Assembly: GCF_000981805.1 (NCBI RefSeq)
Contig: NZ_CP011132.1
Span: forward strand, 3,410,001 to 3,474,000
Source of the DNA: Citrobacter amalonaticus Y19
Lineage (GTDB): Bacteria; Pseudomonadota; Gammaproteobacteria; Enterobacterales; Enterobacteriaceae
Direction of reading: 5' to 3'
Length of the DNA stretch: 64,000 nucleotides
Under the pieces are notes generated by a model, which did not search any database, was not told the DNA's origin, and was given only the letters and a program-made list of their open reading frames with translations. Positions 49,708 to 59,192 of this stretch are shown here, one piece after another; position 1 is the first letter of the stretch; the number at the start of each line of letters is the position of its first letter. Made by a program: the position numbers and the translations under genes.

Positions 49708-52574
49708 TAATTCACTTCACATTGAACGGCACGGTCCGTGAAATGAAGATTAACCCAGGCGAGAACGTACAGAAACTGTTGTTCAACCTCGGGATGCACT
49801 CGGTGCGCAACAGCGACGACGGATTCGGCTTCGCCGGTTCAGATGCCATTCTCTACAACGGTCGCATCGTCAATGCCTCATTACTGATTGCCGCGCAGTT
49901 GGATCACGCGGAGATCCGCACCAGCGAATCGCTCGGTAAATGGAATTCGCTGAGCCTGGTACAACAGGCGATGGTGGATGTCGGCGTCGTGCAGTCCGGT
50001 TATAACGATCCTGCCGCTGCGCTTATCATTAGCGATCTGCTGGCGCGTATCGCACTCCCCACGCGTGAAGAGATTGACGATGCGCTGTCCGGTCTGTTCA
50101 GTCGCGACGCGGGCTGGCAGCAATATTATCAGGTGATCGAACTGGCGGTGGCGCGTAAAAACGATCCGCAGGCCCGGATTACCGTCGCCCCCACTTTCCG
50201 CGACGATCTCACGGTCATTGGTAAGCCCTGGCCAAAAACCGATGCCGCCAAGATGGTCCAGGCCAAGCCCTGCTATGTGGAAGATCGCATCACCCCTGAC
50301 GCCTGCGTGATTAAAATGCTGCGCAGTCCGCACGCCCATGCGTTGATTACTCATCTCGACGTCAGCAAAGCCGAAGCGCTCCCCGGCGTGGTTCACGTTA
50401 TCACCCACCGTAACTGTCCCGATATCTACTATACGCCCGGTGGGCAAAGCGCACCGGAACCCTCCCCGCTCGACCGTCGCATGTTCGGTAAGAAACTGCG
50501 CCACGTCGGCGATCGTGTTGCCGCTGTGGTTGCAGAAAGCGAAGAGATAGCGCTGGCCGCGCTGGCGCTTATCGACGTGGAATATGACGTGCTTAAACCG
50601 GTATTGTCGATTGACGAAGCGATGGCGGACGATGCACCGGTCGTACACGATGAACCAGTGGTGTATGTCGCTGGCGCGCCGGAGACGCTGGAAGAGGACA
50701 ACCGCCATGCCGCTCAGCGTGGCGAGCACATGATCATCAACTTCCCGATTGGTTCTCGCCCGCGCAAGAATATCGCCGCCAGCATTCATGGTCATATTGG
50801 CGACATGGAGAAAGGGTTTGCCGAAGCGGATGTGATTATTGAGCGCACCTACCATTCCACGCAGGCGCAGCAGTGCCCGGCAGAGCCTCACATCTGCTTT
50901 ACCCGCATGGACGGCGATCGCCTGATCATTCACGCTTCAACGCAGGTACCGTGGCATCTTCGCCGCCAGGTCGCCCGTCTCGTCGGCATGAAGCAGCACA
51001 AGGTCCACGTCATCAAGGAGCGCGTCGGCGGCGGCTTTGGTTCCAAACAGGATATCCTGCTGGAAGAAGTCTGCGCCTGGGCGACCTGCGTGACCGGACG
51101 CCCGGTCTATTTCCGCTATACCCGTGAAGAGGAGTTTATTGCCAATACCTCCCGCCACGTTGCAAAAGTCACGGTTAAACTGGGCGCGAAGAACGATGGT
51201 CGCCTGACGGCGGTCAAAATGGACTTCCGCGCCAATACCGGCCCTTACGGCAACCATTCGCTGACCGTGCCAAGCAACGGGCCGGCGCTCTCGTTACCGC
51301 TGTACCCTTGCGACAACGTCGATTTCCAGGTCACCACGTACTACAGCAACATCTGTCCGACCGGGGCGTATCAGGGCTATGGCGCGCCAAAAGGCACCTT
51401 TGCGATGACGATGGCGTTAGCCGAGCTTGCCGAACAGCTGCAAATAGACCAACTGGAGATCATCGAGCGCAACCGGGTTCACGAAGGACAGGAACTGAAA
51501 ATCCTTGGGGCAATTGGTGAAGGGAAAGCGCCAACGTCTGTTCCTTCCGCCGCCAGCTGCGCACTGGAAGAGATCCTGCGCCAGGGGCGGAAGATGATCG
51601 ACTGGTCTTCCCCCAAACCGCAGGACGGTGACTGGCATACCGGTCGCGGGGTCGCCATTATTATGCAGAAATCCGGGATCCCGGATATCGATCAGGCCAA
51701 CTGCATGATCAAACTGGAGTCCGATGGCACCTTCATCGTCCATTCCGGCGGTGCGGACATCGGCACCGGACTGGATACCGTTGTCACCAAGCTGGCGGCG
51801 GAAGTGCTGCACTGCGCGCCAGAGGAAGTGCATGTCATCTCCGGCGACACTGACCATGCGCTCTTCGACAAAGGCGCTTACGCCTCATCCGGCACCTGCT
51901 TCTCGGGGAATGCGGCACGTAAAGCGGCGGAAAACCTGCGTGAGAAAATCCTCTTTCACGGTGCGCAGATGCTGGGCGAACCCGTTTCTGACGTTCAACT
52001 GGCGGCCCCTGGCGTCGTGCGCGGCAAGCAGGGAGAAGTGAGTTACGGTGAAATCGCGCATAGAGCGGAGACGGGGACCGGTTTTGGCACGCTGGTCGCC
52101 ACGGCCAGTTACATCACCGCAGACTTTGCTTTCCCCTATGGGGCGAACTTCGCCGAAGTCGCGGTGAATACCCGCACCGGCGAAATCCGTCTCGACAAGT
52201 TCTATGCGCTGCTGGATTGCGGCACGCCGGTCAACCCGGAACTCGCGCTGGGGCAAATTTACGGGGCGTCAATGCGGGCCATCGGTCATAGCCTGAGCGA
52301 AGAGATCCTCTATGATGCCGAAGGCCATCCGCTGACCCGAGATCTGCGCAGTTATGGTGCCCCCAAAATTGGCGATATCCCCAGGGATTTTCGTGCCGTG
52401 CTGGTGCCGAGCGACGATAAAGTCGGCCCCTTTGGCGCCAAATCAATCTCTGAGATTGGCGTAAATGGCGCCGCGCCTGCCATTGCCACCGCGATTCATG
52501 ATGCCTGCGGCGTGTGGTTGCGCGAATGGCATTTCACACCGGAGAAAATACTGACCGCGCTGGAAAAAGTGTAG
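49704..52574 (+). CDS. xdhD: Selenium-dependent molybdenum hydroxylase XdhD, fused
   Basis: 956 residues. Residues 1-160 align with the 2Fe-2S subunit XdhC (GMHSVRNSDDGFGFAGSDAI, VGVVQSGYNDPAAALIISDL) but contain no cysteine at all; the first Cys is residue 190. Residues 175-956 are the molybdenum part: VGGGFGSKQDILLEE, AYQGYGAPKGTFAM, SGGADIGTGLDTVV and the C-terminal Glu loop ISEIGVNGAAPAIATAI. It is needed for purine breakdown and hypoxanthine use in E. coli. Electrons from its molybdenum centre must reach YgfM or YgfK without a cluster in its own N-domain. Length equals E. coli. Confidence 0.95.
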   Translation: MIIHFTLNGTVREMKINPGENVQKLLFNLGMHSVRNSDDGFGFAGSDAILYNGRIVNASLLIAAQLDHAEIRTSESLGKWNSLSLVQQAMVDVGVVQSGYNDPAAALIISDLLARIALPTREEIDDALSGLFSRDAGWQQYYQVIELAVARKNDPQARITVAPTFRDDLTVIGKPWPKTDAAKMVQAKPCYVEDRITPDACVIKMLRSPHAHALITHLDVSKAEALPGVVHVITHRNCPDIYYTPGGQSAPEPSPLDRRMFGKKLRHVGDRVAAVVAESEEIALAALALIDVEYDVLKPVLSIDEAMADDAPVVHDEPVVYVAGAPETLEEDNRHAAQRGEHMIINFPIGSRPRKNIAASIHGHIGDMEKGFAEADVIIERTYHSTQAQQCPAEPHICFTRMDGDRLIIHASTQVPWHLRRQVARLVGMKQHKVHVIKERVGGGFGSKQDILLEEVCAWATCVTGRPVYFRYTREEEFIANTSRHVAKVTVKLGAKNDGRLTAVKMDFRANTGPYGNHSLTVPSNGPALSLPLYPCDNVDFQVTTYYSNICPTGAYQGYGAPKGTFAMTMALAELAEQLQIDQLEIIERNRVHEGQELKILGAIGEGKAPTSVPSAASCALEEILRQGRKMIDWSSPKPQDGDWHTGRGVAIIMQKSGIPDIDQANCMIKLESDGTFIVHSGGADIGTGLDTVVTKLAAEVLHCAPEEVHVISGDTDHALFDKGAYASSGTCFSGNAARKAAENLREKILFHGAQMLGEPVSDVQLAAPGVVRGKQGEVSYGEIAHRAETGTGFGTLVATASYITADFAFPYGANFAEVAVNTRTGEIRLDKFYALLDCGTPVNPELALGQIYGASMRAIGHSLSEEILYDAEGHPLTRDLRSYGAPKIGDIPRDFRAVLVPSDDKVGPFGAKSISEIGVNGAAPAIATAIHDACGVWLREWHFTPEKILTALEKV

Positions 52575-52679
52575 CGACGTGGGCCGCTCAGGCGGCCCGA
52601 GTTCATGACTCAATAATGATTAAATGCCGTCTGCGGAAATGAGATAAGCCGTTCTCAGGGCAACCTGCGCCTCAAATTC

Positions 52680-52696
52680 GCAGAATTTAATTCTGC
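52680..52696. promoter_or_regulatory. 17-bp palindrome upstream of xanQ
   Basis: GCAGAATT-T-AATTCTGC is perfect around one central T. It lies 40 bp upstream of the xanQ start, where an operator or promoter-overlapping site is expected. The regulator is unknown. Confidence 0.5.
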
Positions 52697-52736
52697 TGAT
52701 TCAGATGATCAAATTTACTTATTAAGGAGTGAAGGG

Positions 52737-54137
52737 ATGTCTGATATATCACGTGCAGGCTCGGATCTGATTTACGAACTGGAGGATCGTCCTCCCTTTC
52801 ATCAGTCGATTATTGGCGCAATCACCCACCTGCTGGCCATTTTTGTTCCCATGGTAACGCCAGCATTAATTGTCGGCACCGCGCTACAGCTCTCGGCGGA
52901 AACCACCGCCTATCTGGTCTCAATGGCGATGATTGCCTCCGGCATCGGCACCTGGCTGCAGGTAAATCGCTATGGCATGGTCGGTTCCGGTTTACTCTCG
53001 ATTCAGTCGGTCAATTTCTCATTTGTCACGGTGATGATTGCACTGGGCAGCGGGATGAAAAACGACGGATTTCATGAAGAGTTGATCATGTCATCGCTGC
53101 TCGGCGTCTCCTTTGTCGGGGCATTTCTGGTGGTGGGTTCGTCTTTCATTCTGCCTTACTTGCGCAGAGTCATCACCCCGACCGTCAGCGGCATTGTGGT
53201 TCTGATGATTGGTCTGAGTCTGATTAAAGTCGGGATCATCGATTTTGGCGGCGGCTTTGCGGCGAAAAGCAGCGGCACCTACGGGAATTACGAGAACATT
53301 GGCGTCGGGTTGCTGGTGCTGATCGTGGTGATCGGTTTTAACTGCTGTCGCAGTCCGTTACTGAGAATGGGCGGCATTGCGATCGGCCTGGGCGTGGGCT
53401 ATGTCGTCTCCCTGTGCCTTGGCATGGTGGACTTCAGCAGTATGCGCAATCTGCCGTGGGTCACCATCCCTACTCCCTTTAAGTACGGTTTCCAGTTCAA
53501 TTTTCATCACTTTCTGGTCGTCGGGACCATTTATCTGCTCAGCGTACTGGAAGCCGTCGGCGACATTACCGCAACCGCAATGGTGTCCAGGCGTCCGATT
53601 CAGGGGGATGAATATCAGTCGCGCCTGAAGGGCGGCGTGCTGGCGGATGGACTGGTCTCCGTCATTGCCTCTGCGGTAGGGTCACTCCCTTTGACGACCT
53701 TTGCGCAAAACAACGGCGTTATCCAGATGACCGGCGTCGCCTCACGCTATATCGGACGCACCATCGCCGTCATGCTGGTGTTGCTTGGCCTGTTTCCAAT
53801 GATTGGCGGCTTCTTCACCACCATTCCCTCGGCGGTGCTGGGGGGCGCAATGACGTTGATGTTCTCGATGATCGCGATCGCCGGGATCCGCATCATCATC
53901 ACCAACGGGCTTAAGCGCCGTGAAACGCTGATTGTCGCCACCTCTTTGGGTCTGGGTCTGGGCGTCTCCTATGACCCGGAAATTTTCAAAATCCTGCCTG
54001 CCTCAATTTATGTGTTGGTGGAAAACCCCATCTGCGCAGGCGGTCTGACCGCCATTCTACTGAATATTATTCTCCCTGGAGGTTACCGGCCTGAAGAAGT
54101 GCTGCCGGGCATCGCCTCCCCGGAGGAAACGGATTAA
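52737..54137 (+). CDS. xanQ: Xanthine permease XanQ
   Basis: 466 residues, formerly ygfO. A NAT/NCS2-family xanthine:H+ symporter of the inner membrane with about fourteen membrane segments. The family signature is TFAQNNGVIQMTGVASRYIG (Q-N-x-G type), and SVLEAVGDITATAMVS is the segment with the substrate-binding Glu. ATG at 52737 follows TAAGGAG. It starts the xanQ-guaD-ghxQ-uacT operon. Sequence and length match the E. coli protein. Confidence 0.96.
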   Translation: MSDISRAGSDLIYELEDRPPFHQSIIGAITHLLAIFVPMVTPALIVGTALQLSAETTAYLVSMAMIASGIGTWLQVNRYGMVGSGLLSIQSVNFSFVTVMIALGSGMKNDGFHEELIMSSLLGVSFVGAFLVVGSSFILPYLRRVITPTVSGIVVLMIGLSLIKVGIIDFGGGFAAKSSGTYGNYENIGVGLLVLIVVIGFNCCRSPLLRMGGIAIGLGVGYVVSLCLGMVDFSSMRNLPWVTIPTPFKYGFQFNFHHFLVVGTIYLLSVLEAVGDITATAMVSRRPIQGDEYQSRLKGGVLADGLVSVIASAVGSLPLTTFAQNNGVIQMTGVASRYIGRTIAVMLVLLGLFPMIGGFFTTIPSAVLGGAMTLMFSMIAIAGIRIIITNGLKRRETLIVATSLGLGLGVSYDPEIFKILPASIYVLVENPICAGGLTAILLNIILPGGYRPEEVLPGIASPEETD

Positions 54138-54154
54138 CGGGAAAGGAGTTTACG

Positions 54155-55471
54155 ATGTCTGGAGAACACACGTTGAAAGCGGTGCGCGGCAGCTTTATTG
54201 ATGTCACTCGCACCGTCGAAGACCCGGAGGAGATTGCCTCAGCGCTGCGATTTGTGGAAGACGGATTGCTGCTGATTCGCGAGGGAAAAATCGAATGGTT
54301 TGGCGAGTGGGAAGAGGGGAAACACCGGATCCCTGACGCCATCCGTATCCGTGACTATCGCGGAAAACTGGTCGTGCCGGGATTCGTTGATACCCATATC
54401 CACTACCCCCAGAGCGAAATGGTCGGTGCCTATGGCGAACAGTTACTGGAATGGCTGAATAAACACACCTTCCCGACCGAAAAACGCTACGAGGATCTGG
54501 AATACGCCCGCGAGATGTCGGCGTTTTTTATCAAGCAGCTGTTGCGTAATGGCACCACCAGCGCGCTGGTTTTTGGCACGGTCCATCCACAGTCCGTTGA
54601 CGCGTTGTTCGAAGCCGCAAGCCATATCAATATGCGCATGATCGCCGGCAAAGTGATGATGGATCGTAACGCACCGGATTACCTGCTGGACGACGCCGAG
54701 AGCAGCTACCTGCAAAGTAAGGCGTTAATTGAGCGCTGGCATAAAAATGGCCGCCTGCTGTACGCCATCACACCGCGCTTTGCACCGACCTCTTCCCCGC
54801 AGCAGATGGCGATGGCGCAGCGTCTGCGTGAGGAATATCCCGATACCTGGGTGCATACCCATCTCTGTGAAAACAAAGACGAAATTGCCTGGGTTAAGGA
54901 ACTCTATCCTGAACATGACGGCTACCTGGATGTGTATCACCAGTACGGGCTGACCGGCAAAAACTGCGTCTTCGCCCACTGCGTACATCTGGAAGAGAAA
55001 GAGTGGGATCGCCTGAGTGAAACCCGCTCCAGCATCGCCTTTTGTCCCACCTCTAACCTCTACCTCGGCAGCGGTTTATTCAACCTGCAAAAAGCCTGGC
55101 GCAAGAAGATCAGCGTCGGCATGGGAACCGATATCGGTGCGGGAACCACCTTCAACATGCTGCAAACGCTGAACGAAGCCTACAAAGTGGTGCAATTACA
55201 GGGTTACCGACTCTCGGCATACGAAGCATTTTACCTGGCGACGCTCGGCGGCGCGAAAGCACTGGGTCTCGACCCTCTTATTGGCAACTTTATGCCAGGT
55301 AAAGAGGCGGACTTCGTGGTGCTGGAACCAACGGCGACGCCGCTGCAGCAACTGCGCTATGACAACTCTACAACCCTGGTCGACAAATTGTTCGTGATGA
55401 TGACGCTGGGCGACGATCGCTCTATTTACCGCACCTACGTCGATGGGCGTCTGGTGTACGAACGGACCTGA
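54155..55471 (+). CDS. guaD: Guanine deaminase
   Basis: 438 residues. The zinc-dependent enzyme converts guanine to xanthine. Metal ligands are FVDTHIHYPQ, WVHTHLCENK, FAHCVHLEE and MGTDIGAGTTF, and it has the guanine deaminase-type PTSNLYLGSGLF. It lies 17 bp after xanQ with AAAGGAG as the ribosome site. It feeds imported guanine (GhxQ) into the xanthine route. Length is normal for the family. Confidence 0.97.
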   Translation: MSGEHTLKAVRGSFIDVTRTVEDPEEIASALRFVEDGLLLIREGKIEWFGEWEEGKHRIPDAIRIRDYRGKLVVPGFVDTHIHYPQSEMVGAYGEQLLEWLNKHTFPTEKRYEDLEYAREMSAFFIKQLLRNGTTSALVFGTVHPQSVDALFEAASHINMRMIAGKVMMDRNAPDYLLDDAESSYLQSKALIERWHKNGRLLYAITPRFAPTSSPQQMAMAQRLREEYPDTWVHTHLCENKDEIAWVKELYPEHDGYLDVYHQYGLTGKNCVFAHCVHLEEKEWDRLSETRSSIAFCPTSNLYLGSGLFNLQKAWRKKISVGMGTDIGAGTTFNMLQTLNEAYKVVQLQGYRLSAYEAFYLATLGGAKALGLDPLIGNFMPGKEADFVVLEPTATPLQQLRYDNSTTLVDKLFVMMTLGDDRSIYRTYVDGRLVYERT

Positions 55472-55503
55472 CAGAACGCTAACATCCTGCTGAGGACATT
55501 ATT

Positions 55504-56871
55504 ATGTCTGGAGATATACTGCAAACCCCCGGCGCGTCGAAACCTCGCGGCGCGCTGGATAACTACTTCAAGATTACTGAACGTGGCAGTACCGTGCGTC
55601 AGGAGATACTGGCCGGGTTGACCACCTTTCTGGCGATGGTCTATTCGGTCATTGTGGTGCCCGGAATGCTGGGGAAAGCGGGATTCCCACCCGCCGCCGT
55701 CTTTGTCGCCACCTGTCTCGTTGCAGGCTTTGGTTCGCTGCTGATGGGACTCTGGGCCAACCTGCCGATGGCGATCGGCTGCGCCATTTCTCTGACCGCC
55801 TTTACCGCGTTCAGCCTGGTGCTGGGACAGCACATCTCGATTCCTGTCGCCCTCGGTGCCGTTTTCCTGATGGGGGTGGTTTTTACCGCCATCTCGGTTA
55901 CCGGAGTCCGGACCTGGATCCTGCGAAACTTACCCATGGGCATCGCACATGGCACAGGGATCGGCATTGGGCTGTTCCTGTTGCTGATCGCGGCAAACGG
56001 CGTCGGCATGGTGATTAAAAACCCGCTGGAAGGACTTCCGGTGGCGCTAGGCGCATTCACCTCATTTCCGGTCATCATGAGCCTGCTGGGACTGGCGGTG
56101 ATCTTCGGTCTGGAGAAATGTCGCGTCCCTGGCGGGATCCTGCTGGTGATTATCGCCATCTCCATTATCGGTTTGATATTTGACCCTGCCGTCAAATATC
56201 ACGGTCTGGTCGCCATGCCCAGTCTGAGCGGTGAAGACGGTAAGTCTCTGATTTTTAGTCTTGATATTATGGGGGCCTTACAACCCGCGGTGCTGCCCAG
56301 CGTACTGGCACTGGTGATGACAGCGGTATTTGATGCCACCGGCACCATCCGCGCCGTCGCCGGACAGGCGAATCTGCTGGATGAGGACAACCAGATAATC
56401 AACGGCGGTAAAGCGCTGACCAGCGACTCCATCAGCTCCGTATTTTCCGGGCTGGTCGGCGCGGCACCGGCGGCCGTCTATATTGAATCCGCAGCGGGAA
56501 CCGCCGCCGGAGGAAAAACGGGACTGACCGCCACCATCGTTGGCTGTTTATTCCTGCTCATTCTGTTCTTATCGCCTCTCTCTTACCTGATCCCAGGCTA
56601 TGCGACTGCCCCTGCGCTGATGTACGTCGGCTTGCTGATGCTCAGTAACGTCTCAAAACTGGATTTCGATGACTTCATCGATGCGATGGCCGGTCTGGTC
56701 TGCGCGGTCTTTATCGTTCTGACCTGTAATATCGTCACCGGCATTATGCTCGGTTTCGTCACGCTGGTTGTGGGTCGCGTTTTTGCCCGGGAATGGCAAA
56801 AGCTGAACATCGGTACCGTCATCATTACCGTCGCGCTGGTGGCGTTCTACGCCGGCGGATGGGCAATTTAA
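55504..56871 (+). CDS. ghxQ: Guanine/hypoxanthine permease GhxQ
   Basis: 455 residues, formerly ygfQ. An AzgA-type NCS2 transporter for guanine and hypoxanthine with about twelve to fourteen membrane segments. GLTTFLAMVYSVIVVPGML, MGLWANLPMAIGCAISLTAF and VGAAPAAVYIESAAGTAAGG are typical of the AzgA branch. It is 32 bp after guaD. In K-12, ygfS and ygfT follow; here a 61-bp gap leads directly to uacT. Confidence 0.95.
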   Translation: MSGDILQTPGASKPRGALDNYFKITERGSTVRQEILAGLTTFLAMVYSVIVVPGMLGKAGFPPAAVFVATCLVAGFGSLLMGLWANLPMAIGCAISLTAFTAFSLVLGQHISIPVALGAVFLMGVVFTAISVTGVRTWILRNLPMGIAHGTGIGIGLFLLLIAANGVGMVIKNPLEGLPVALGAFTSFPVIMSLLGLAVIFGLEKCRVPGGILLVIIAISIIGLIFDPAVKYHGLVAMPSLSGEDGKSLIFSLDIMGALQPAVLPSVLALVMTAVFDATGTIRAVAGQANLLDEDNQIINGGKALTSDSISSVFSGLVGAAPAAVYIESAAGTAAGGKTGLTATIVGCLFLLILFLSPLSYLIPGYATAPALMYVGLLMLSNVSKLDFDDFIDAMAGLVCAVFIVLTCNIVTGIMLGFVTLVVGRVFAREWQKLNIGTVIITVALVAFYAGGWAI

Positions 56872-56877
56872 GCGATG

Positions 56878-56897
56878 CTCCGCGCAAACGCGCGGAG
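56878..56897 (+). other. ghxQ-uacT hairpin
   Basis: CTCCGCGC-aaac-GCGCGGAG is a perfect 8-bp GC stem. It fills the 61-bp gap where K-12 has ygfS-ygfT. Not followed by a T-run. Confidence 0.55.
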
Positions 56898-56932
56898 CTG
56901 TTCTATCGGCCTCGCCCTTCAGGAGAAAACGC

Positions 56933-58381
56933 ATGAGCGCCATAGATTCCCAACTTCCCTCACCGTCGGGGCAAGGCCGCGCCACCGATGAGGTCGATCG
57001 TATATTATCGCCCGGTAAGCTGGTCGTACTCGGTTTACAGCATGTGCTGGTCATGTACGCGGGCGCGGTCGCTGTACCGCTGATGATTGGCGACAGGCTC
57101 GGACTCAGTAAAGACGCCATCGCGCTGTTAATCAGTTCCGATCTCTTTTGCTGCGGGATCGTTACCCTGCTGCAATGTATTGGCATCGGCCGCTTTATGG
57201 GGATTCGCCTGCCCGTGATTATGTCGGTGACGTTTGCCGCCGTGACGCCGATGATTGCGATTGGCATCAATCCGGATATCGGTCTGTTGGGCATTTTTGG
57301 CTCAACCATCGCCGCAGGGGTGATAACCACACTCTTAGCGCCGCTTGTCGGTCGCCTGATGCCGTTATTTCCGCCGCTGGTGACGGGCGTGGTGATCACC
57401 TCGATTGGTCTGAGCATCATTCAGGTTGGCGTTGACTGGGCAGCCGGCGGGAAAGGTAATCCTGAATATGGGAACCCGGTCTATTTAGGGATTTCGTTTG
57501 CGGTCTTAATTTTTATTTTATTAATCACCCGATTTGCTAAAGGCTTCATGTCCAACGTCGCGGTCTTGCTGGGGATCATCTTTGGTTTTGCGCTCTCATG
57601 GATGATGAATGAAGTGAATTTGTCAGGCCTGCACGATGCGTCGTGGTTCGCGATTGTCACACCGATGGCCTTCGGGACGCCCGTCTTTGATCCGGTGTCG
57701 ATTCTGACCATGACCGCCGTGCTAATCATTGTGTTCATTGAATCGATGGGGATGTTCCTGGCGCTCGGCGAAATCGTCGGTCGCAAACTCTCTTCGCAGG
57801 ATATCATTCGCGGCCTGCGCGTGGATGGCGTCGGGACCATGATTGGCGGCCTGTTTAACAGCTTTCCCCATACCTCATTTTCTCAAAACGTTGGCCTGGT
57901 CAGCGTCACGCGCGTGCACAGTCGATGGGTCTGTATCGCCTCCGGCGTCATCTTAATTTTGTTTGGCATGGTGCCTAAAATGGCGGTTCTGGTCGCCTCC
58001 ATTCCCCAGTTCGTCCTCGGCGGCGCCGGTCTGGTGATGTTTGGCATGGTACTGGCGACCGGGATCCGCATTCTCTCGCGCTGCAATTACACCACGAACC
58101 GTTACAACCTCTACATTGTGGCCATCAGTCTGGGCGTGGGCATGACGCCAACGTTATCGCATGACTTTTTCTCTCGCCTGCCAGCCGTTCTCCAGCCGCT
58201 GCTGCACAGCGGCATTATGCTGGCCACTTTCAGCGCGGTGGTACTGAATCTGTTTTTCAATGGTTATCACCACCATACCGGGCTGGTACAGGAATCCGTT
58301 TCGGATAAAAACCTGAAGGTCAGAACGGTGCGAATGTGGCTGCTGATGCGCAAGCTGAAAAAAAATCAGCAGGATGAATAG
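56933..58381 (+). CDS. uacT: Urate permease UacT
   Basis: 482 residues, formerly ygfU. A NAT/NCS2-family uric acid:H+ symporter with about fourteen membrane segments. Signature FPHTSFSQNVGLVSVTRVHS (Q-N-x-G) and MTAVLIIVFIESMGMFLALG with the binding Glu are visible. ATG at 56933 follows AGGAGAAAACGC. It completes the set of purine uptake systems in the operon. Its C-terminal tail is basic and cytoplasmic. Confidence 0.95.
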   Translation: MSAIDSQLPSPSGQGRATDEVDRILSPGKLVVLGLQHVLVMYAGAVAVPLMIGDRLGLSKDAIALLISSDLFCCGIVTLLQCIGIGRFMGIRLPVIMSVTFAAVTPMIAIGINPDIGLLGIFGSTIAAGVITTLLAPLVGRLMPLFPPLVTGVVITSIGLSIIQVGVDWAAGGKGNPEYGNPVYLGISFAVLIFILLITRFAKGFMSNVAVLLGIIFGFALSWMMNEVNLSGLHDASWFAIVTPMAFGTPVFDPVSILTMTAVLIIVFIESMGMFLALGEIVGRKLSSQDIIRGLRVDGVGTMIGGLFNSFPHTSFSQNVGLVSVTRVHSRWVCIASGVILILFGMVPKMAVLVASIPQFVLGGAGLVMFGMVLATGIRILSRCNYTTNRYNLYIVAISLGVGMTPTLSHDFFSRLPAVLQPLLHSGIMLATFSAVVLNLFFNGYHHHTGLVQESVSDKNLKVRTVRMWLLMRKLKKNQQDE

Positions 58382-58382
58382 C

Positions 58383-58508
58383 ATGAATCTCTTTTTGCGC
58401 TGCCTGATAACCCTGCTGCTGCTCATGCTGATGTCGATACCCGCTATTTCAGACGGCATTGCGCTGGGTATCGAAAGTCGCTTCCAGTTCATGCTGTTGT
58501 TTTTCTAA
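58383..58508 (+). CDS. yqfG: 41-residue hydrophobic small protein
   Basis: An ORF of 41 codons starting 1 bp after the uacT stop. It reads MNLFLRCLITLLLLMLMSIP and continues AISDGIALGIESRFQFMLLFF. The first half is one hydrophobic helix or signal-like segment ending SIPA. The tight coupling to uacT suggests translation from the same mRNA. I believe it corresponds to the small protein YqfG at this place in E. coli; this match is from memory and moderately sure. Function unknown; membrane location likely. Confidence 0.6.
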   Translation: MNLFLRCLITLLLLMLMSIPAISDGIALGIESRFQFMLLFF

Positions 58509-58524
58509 AATCGTTCCATGCTTC

Positions 58525-58554
58525 CGACATCCGTACCGCAAGTTGCGGATGTCG
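58525..58554 (+). terminator. Hairpin after the xanQ-uacT operon
   Basis: CGACATCCG (58525-58533) and CGGATGTCG (58546-58554) form a 9-bp stem, and the interior CCGCAA-G-TTGCGG offers an alternative fold. No T-run follows. It lies between the small protein and idi. Confidence 0.5.
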
Positions 58555-58642
58555 AACTTCGCCGTTAAACGCTCCCTGAGCTAATCATTGCGTCGTGAGA
58601 TCTCATATACTGGTACGTGCTTAAGAGTAACAGTGAGACATT

Positions 58643-59188
58643 ATGCGACAGGAACACGTCATTTTGCTGGATGCACAGGACTCCCCGTCCGGCACGCTGG
58701 AAAAATACAGCGCCCACACCGCCAACACACCATTGCATCTTGCCTTCTCCTCCTGGCTGTTCAATGCAGAGGGACAGCTTTTGGTCACTCGCCGTTCGCT
58801 CGTGAAAAAAGCATGGCCGGGTGTATGGACGAACTCGGTTTGCGGCCACCCTCAACAGGATGAAAGCCACGAAGAGGCCGTTGTCCGCCGCTGTCGTCAT
58901 GAGCTGGGCGTGGAGATCGCCAGCCTGACCCCCGTCTTCCCGACATTCCGCTATCGGGCGATCGATCCCAGTGGGATCGTTGAGAATGAGGTTTGTCCGG
59001 TCTATGCGGCACGGGTGACCAGTGAACTGCAGGTCAATCGCGACGAAGTGATGGATTATCAGTGGAGCAGTCTGGAGGATGTTTTACGCGGAACTGACGC
59101 GACGCCGTGGGCCTTCAGTCCGTGGATGGTGATGCAGGCTGCTGATGATAATGCGCGCGAGCGGCTGCGAGAATATTGCCGACGTTAA
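58643..59188 (+). CDS. idi: Isopentenyl-diphosphate isomerase, type 1
   Basis: 181 residues of the Nudix fold. It interconverts isopentenyl and dimethylallyl diphosphate in isoprenoid synthesis. Catalytic Cys67-type motif WTNSVCGHPQ, metal-binding histidines and VENEVCPVYAAR with the catalytic Glu region are present. One residue shorter than the E. coli form. It converges on lysS across a REP element. The ATG at 58643 matches the known N-terminus (MRQEHVILLDAQ). Confidence 0.96.
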   Translation: MRQEHVILLDAQDSPSGTLEKYSAHTANTPLHLAFSSWLFNAEGQLLVTRRSLVKKAWPGVWTNSVCGHPQQDESHEEAVVRRCRHELGVEIASLTPVFPTFRYRAIDPSGIVENEVCPVYAARVTSELQVNRDEVMDYQWSSLEDVLRGTDATPWAFSPWMVMQAADDNARERLREYCRR

Positions 59189-59192
59189 TTGA

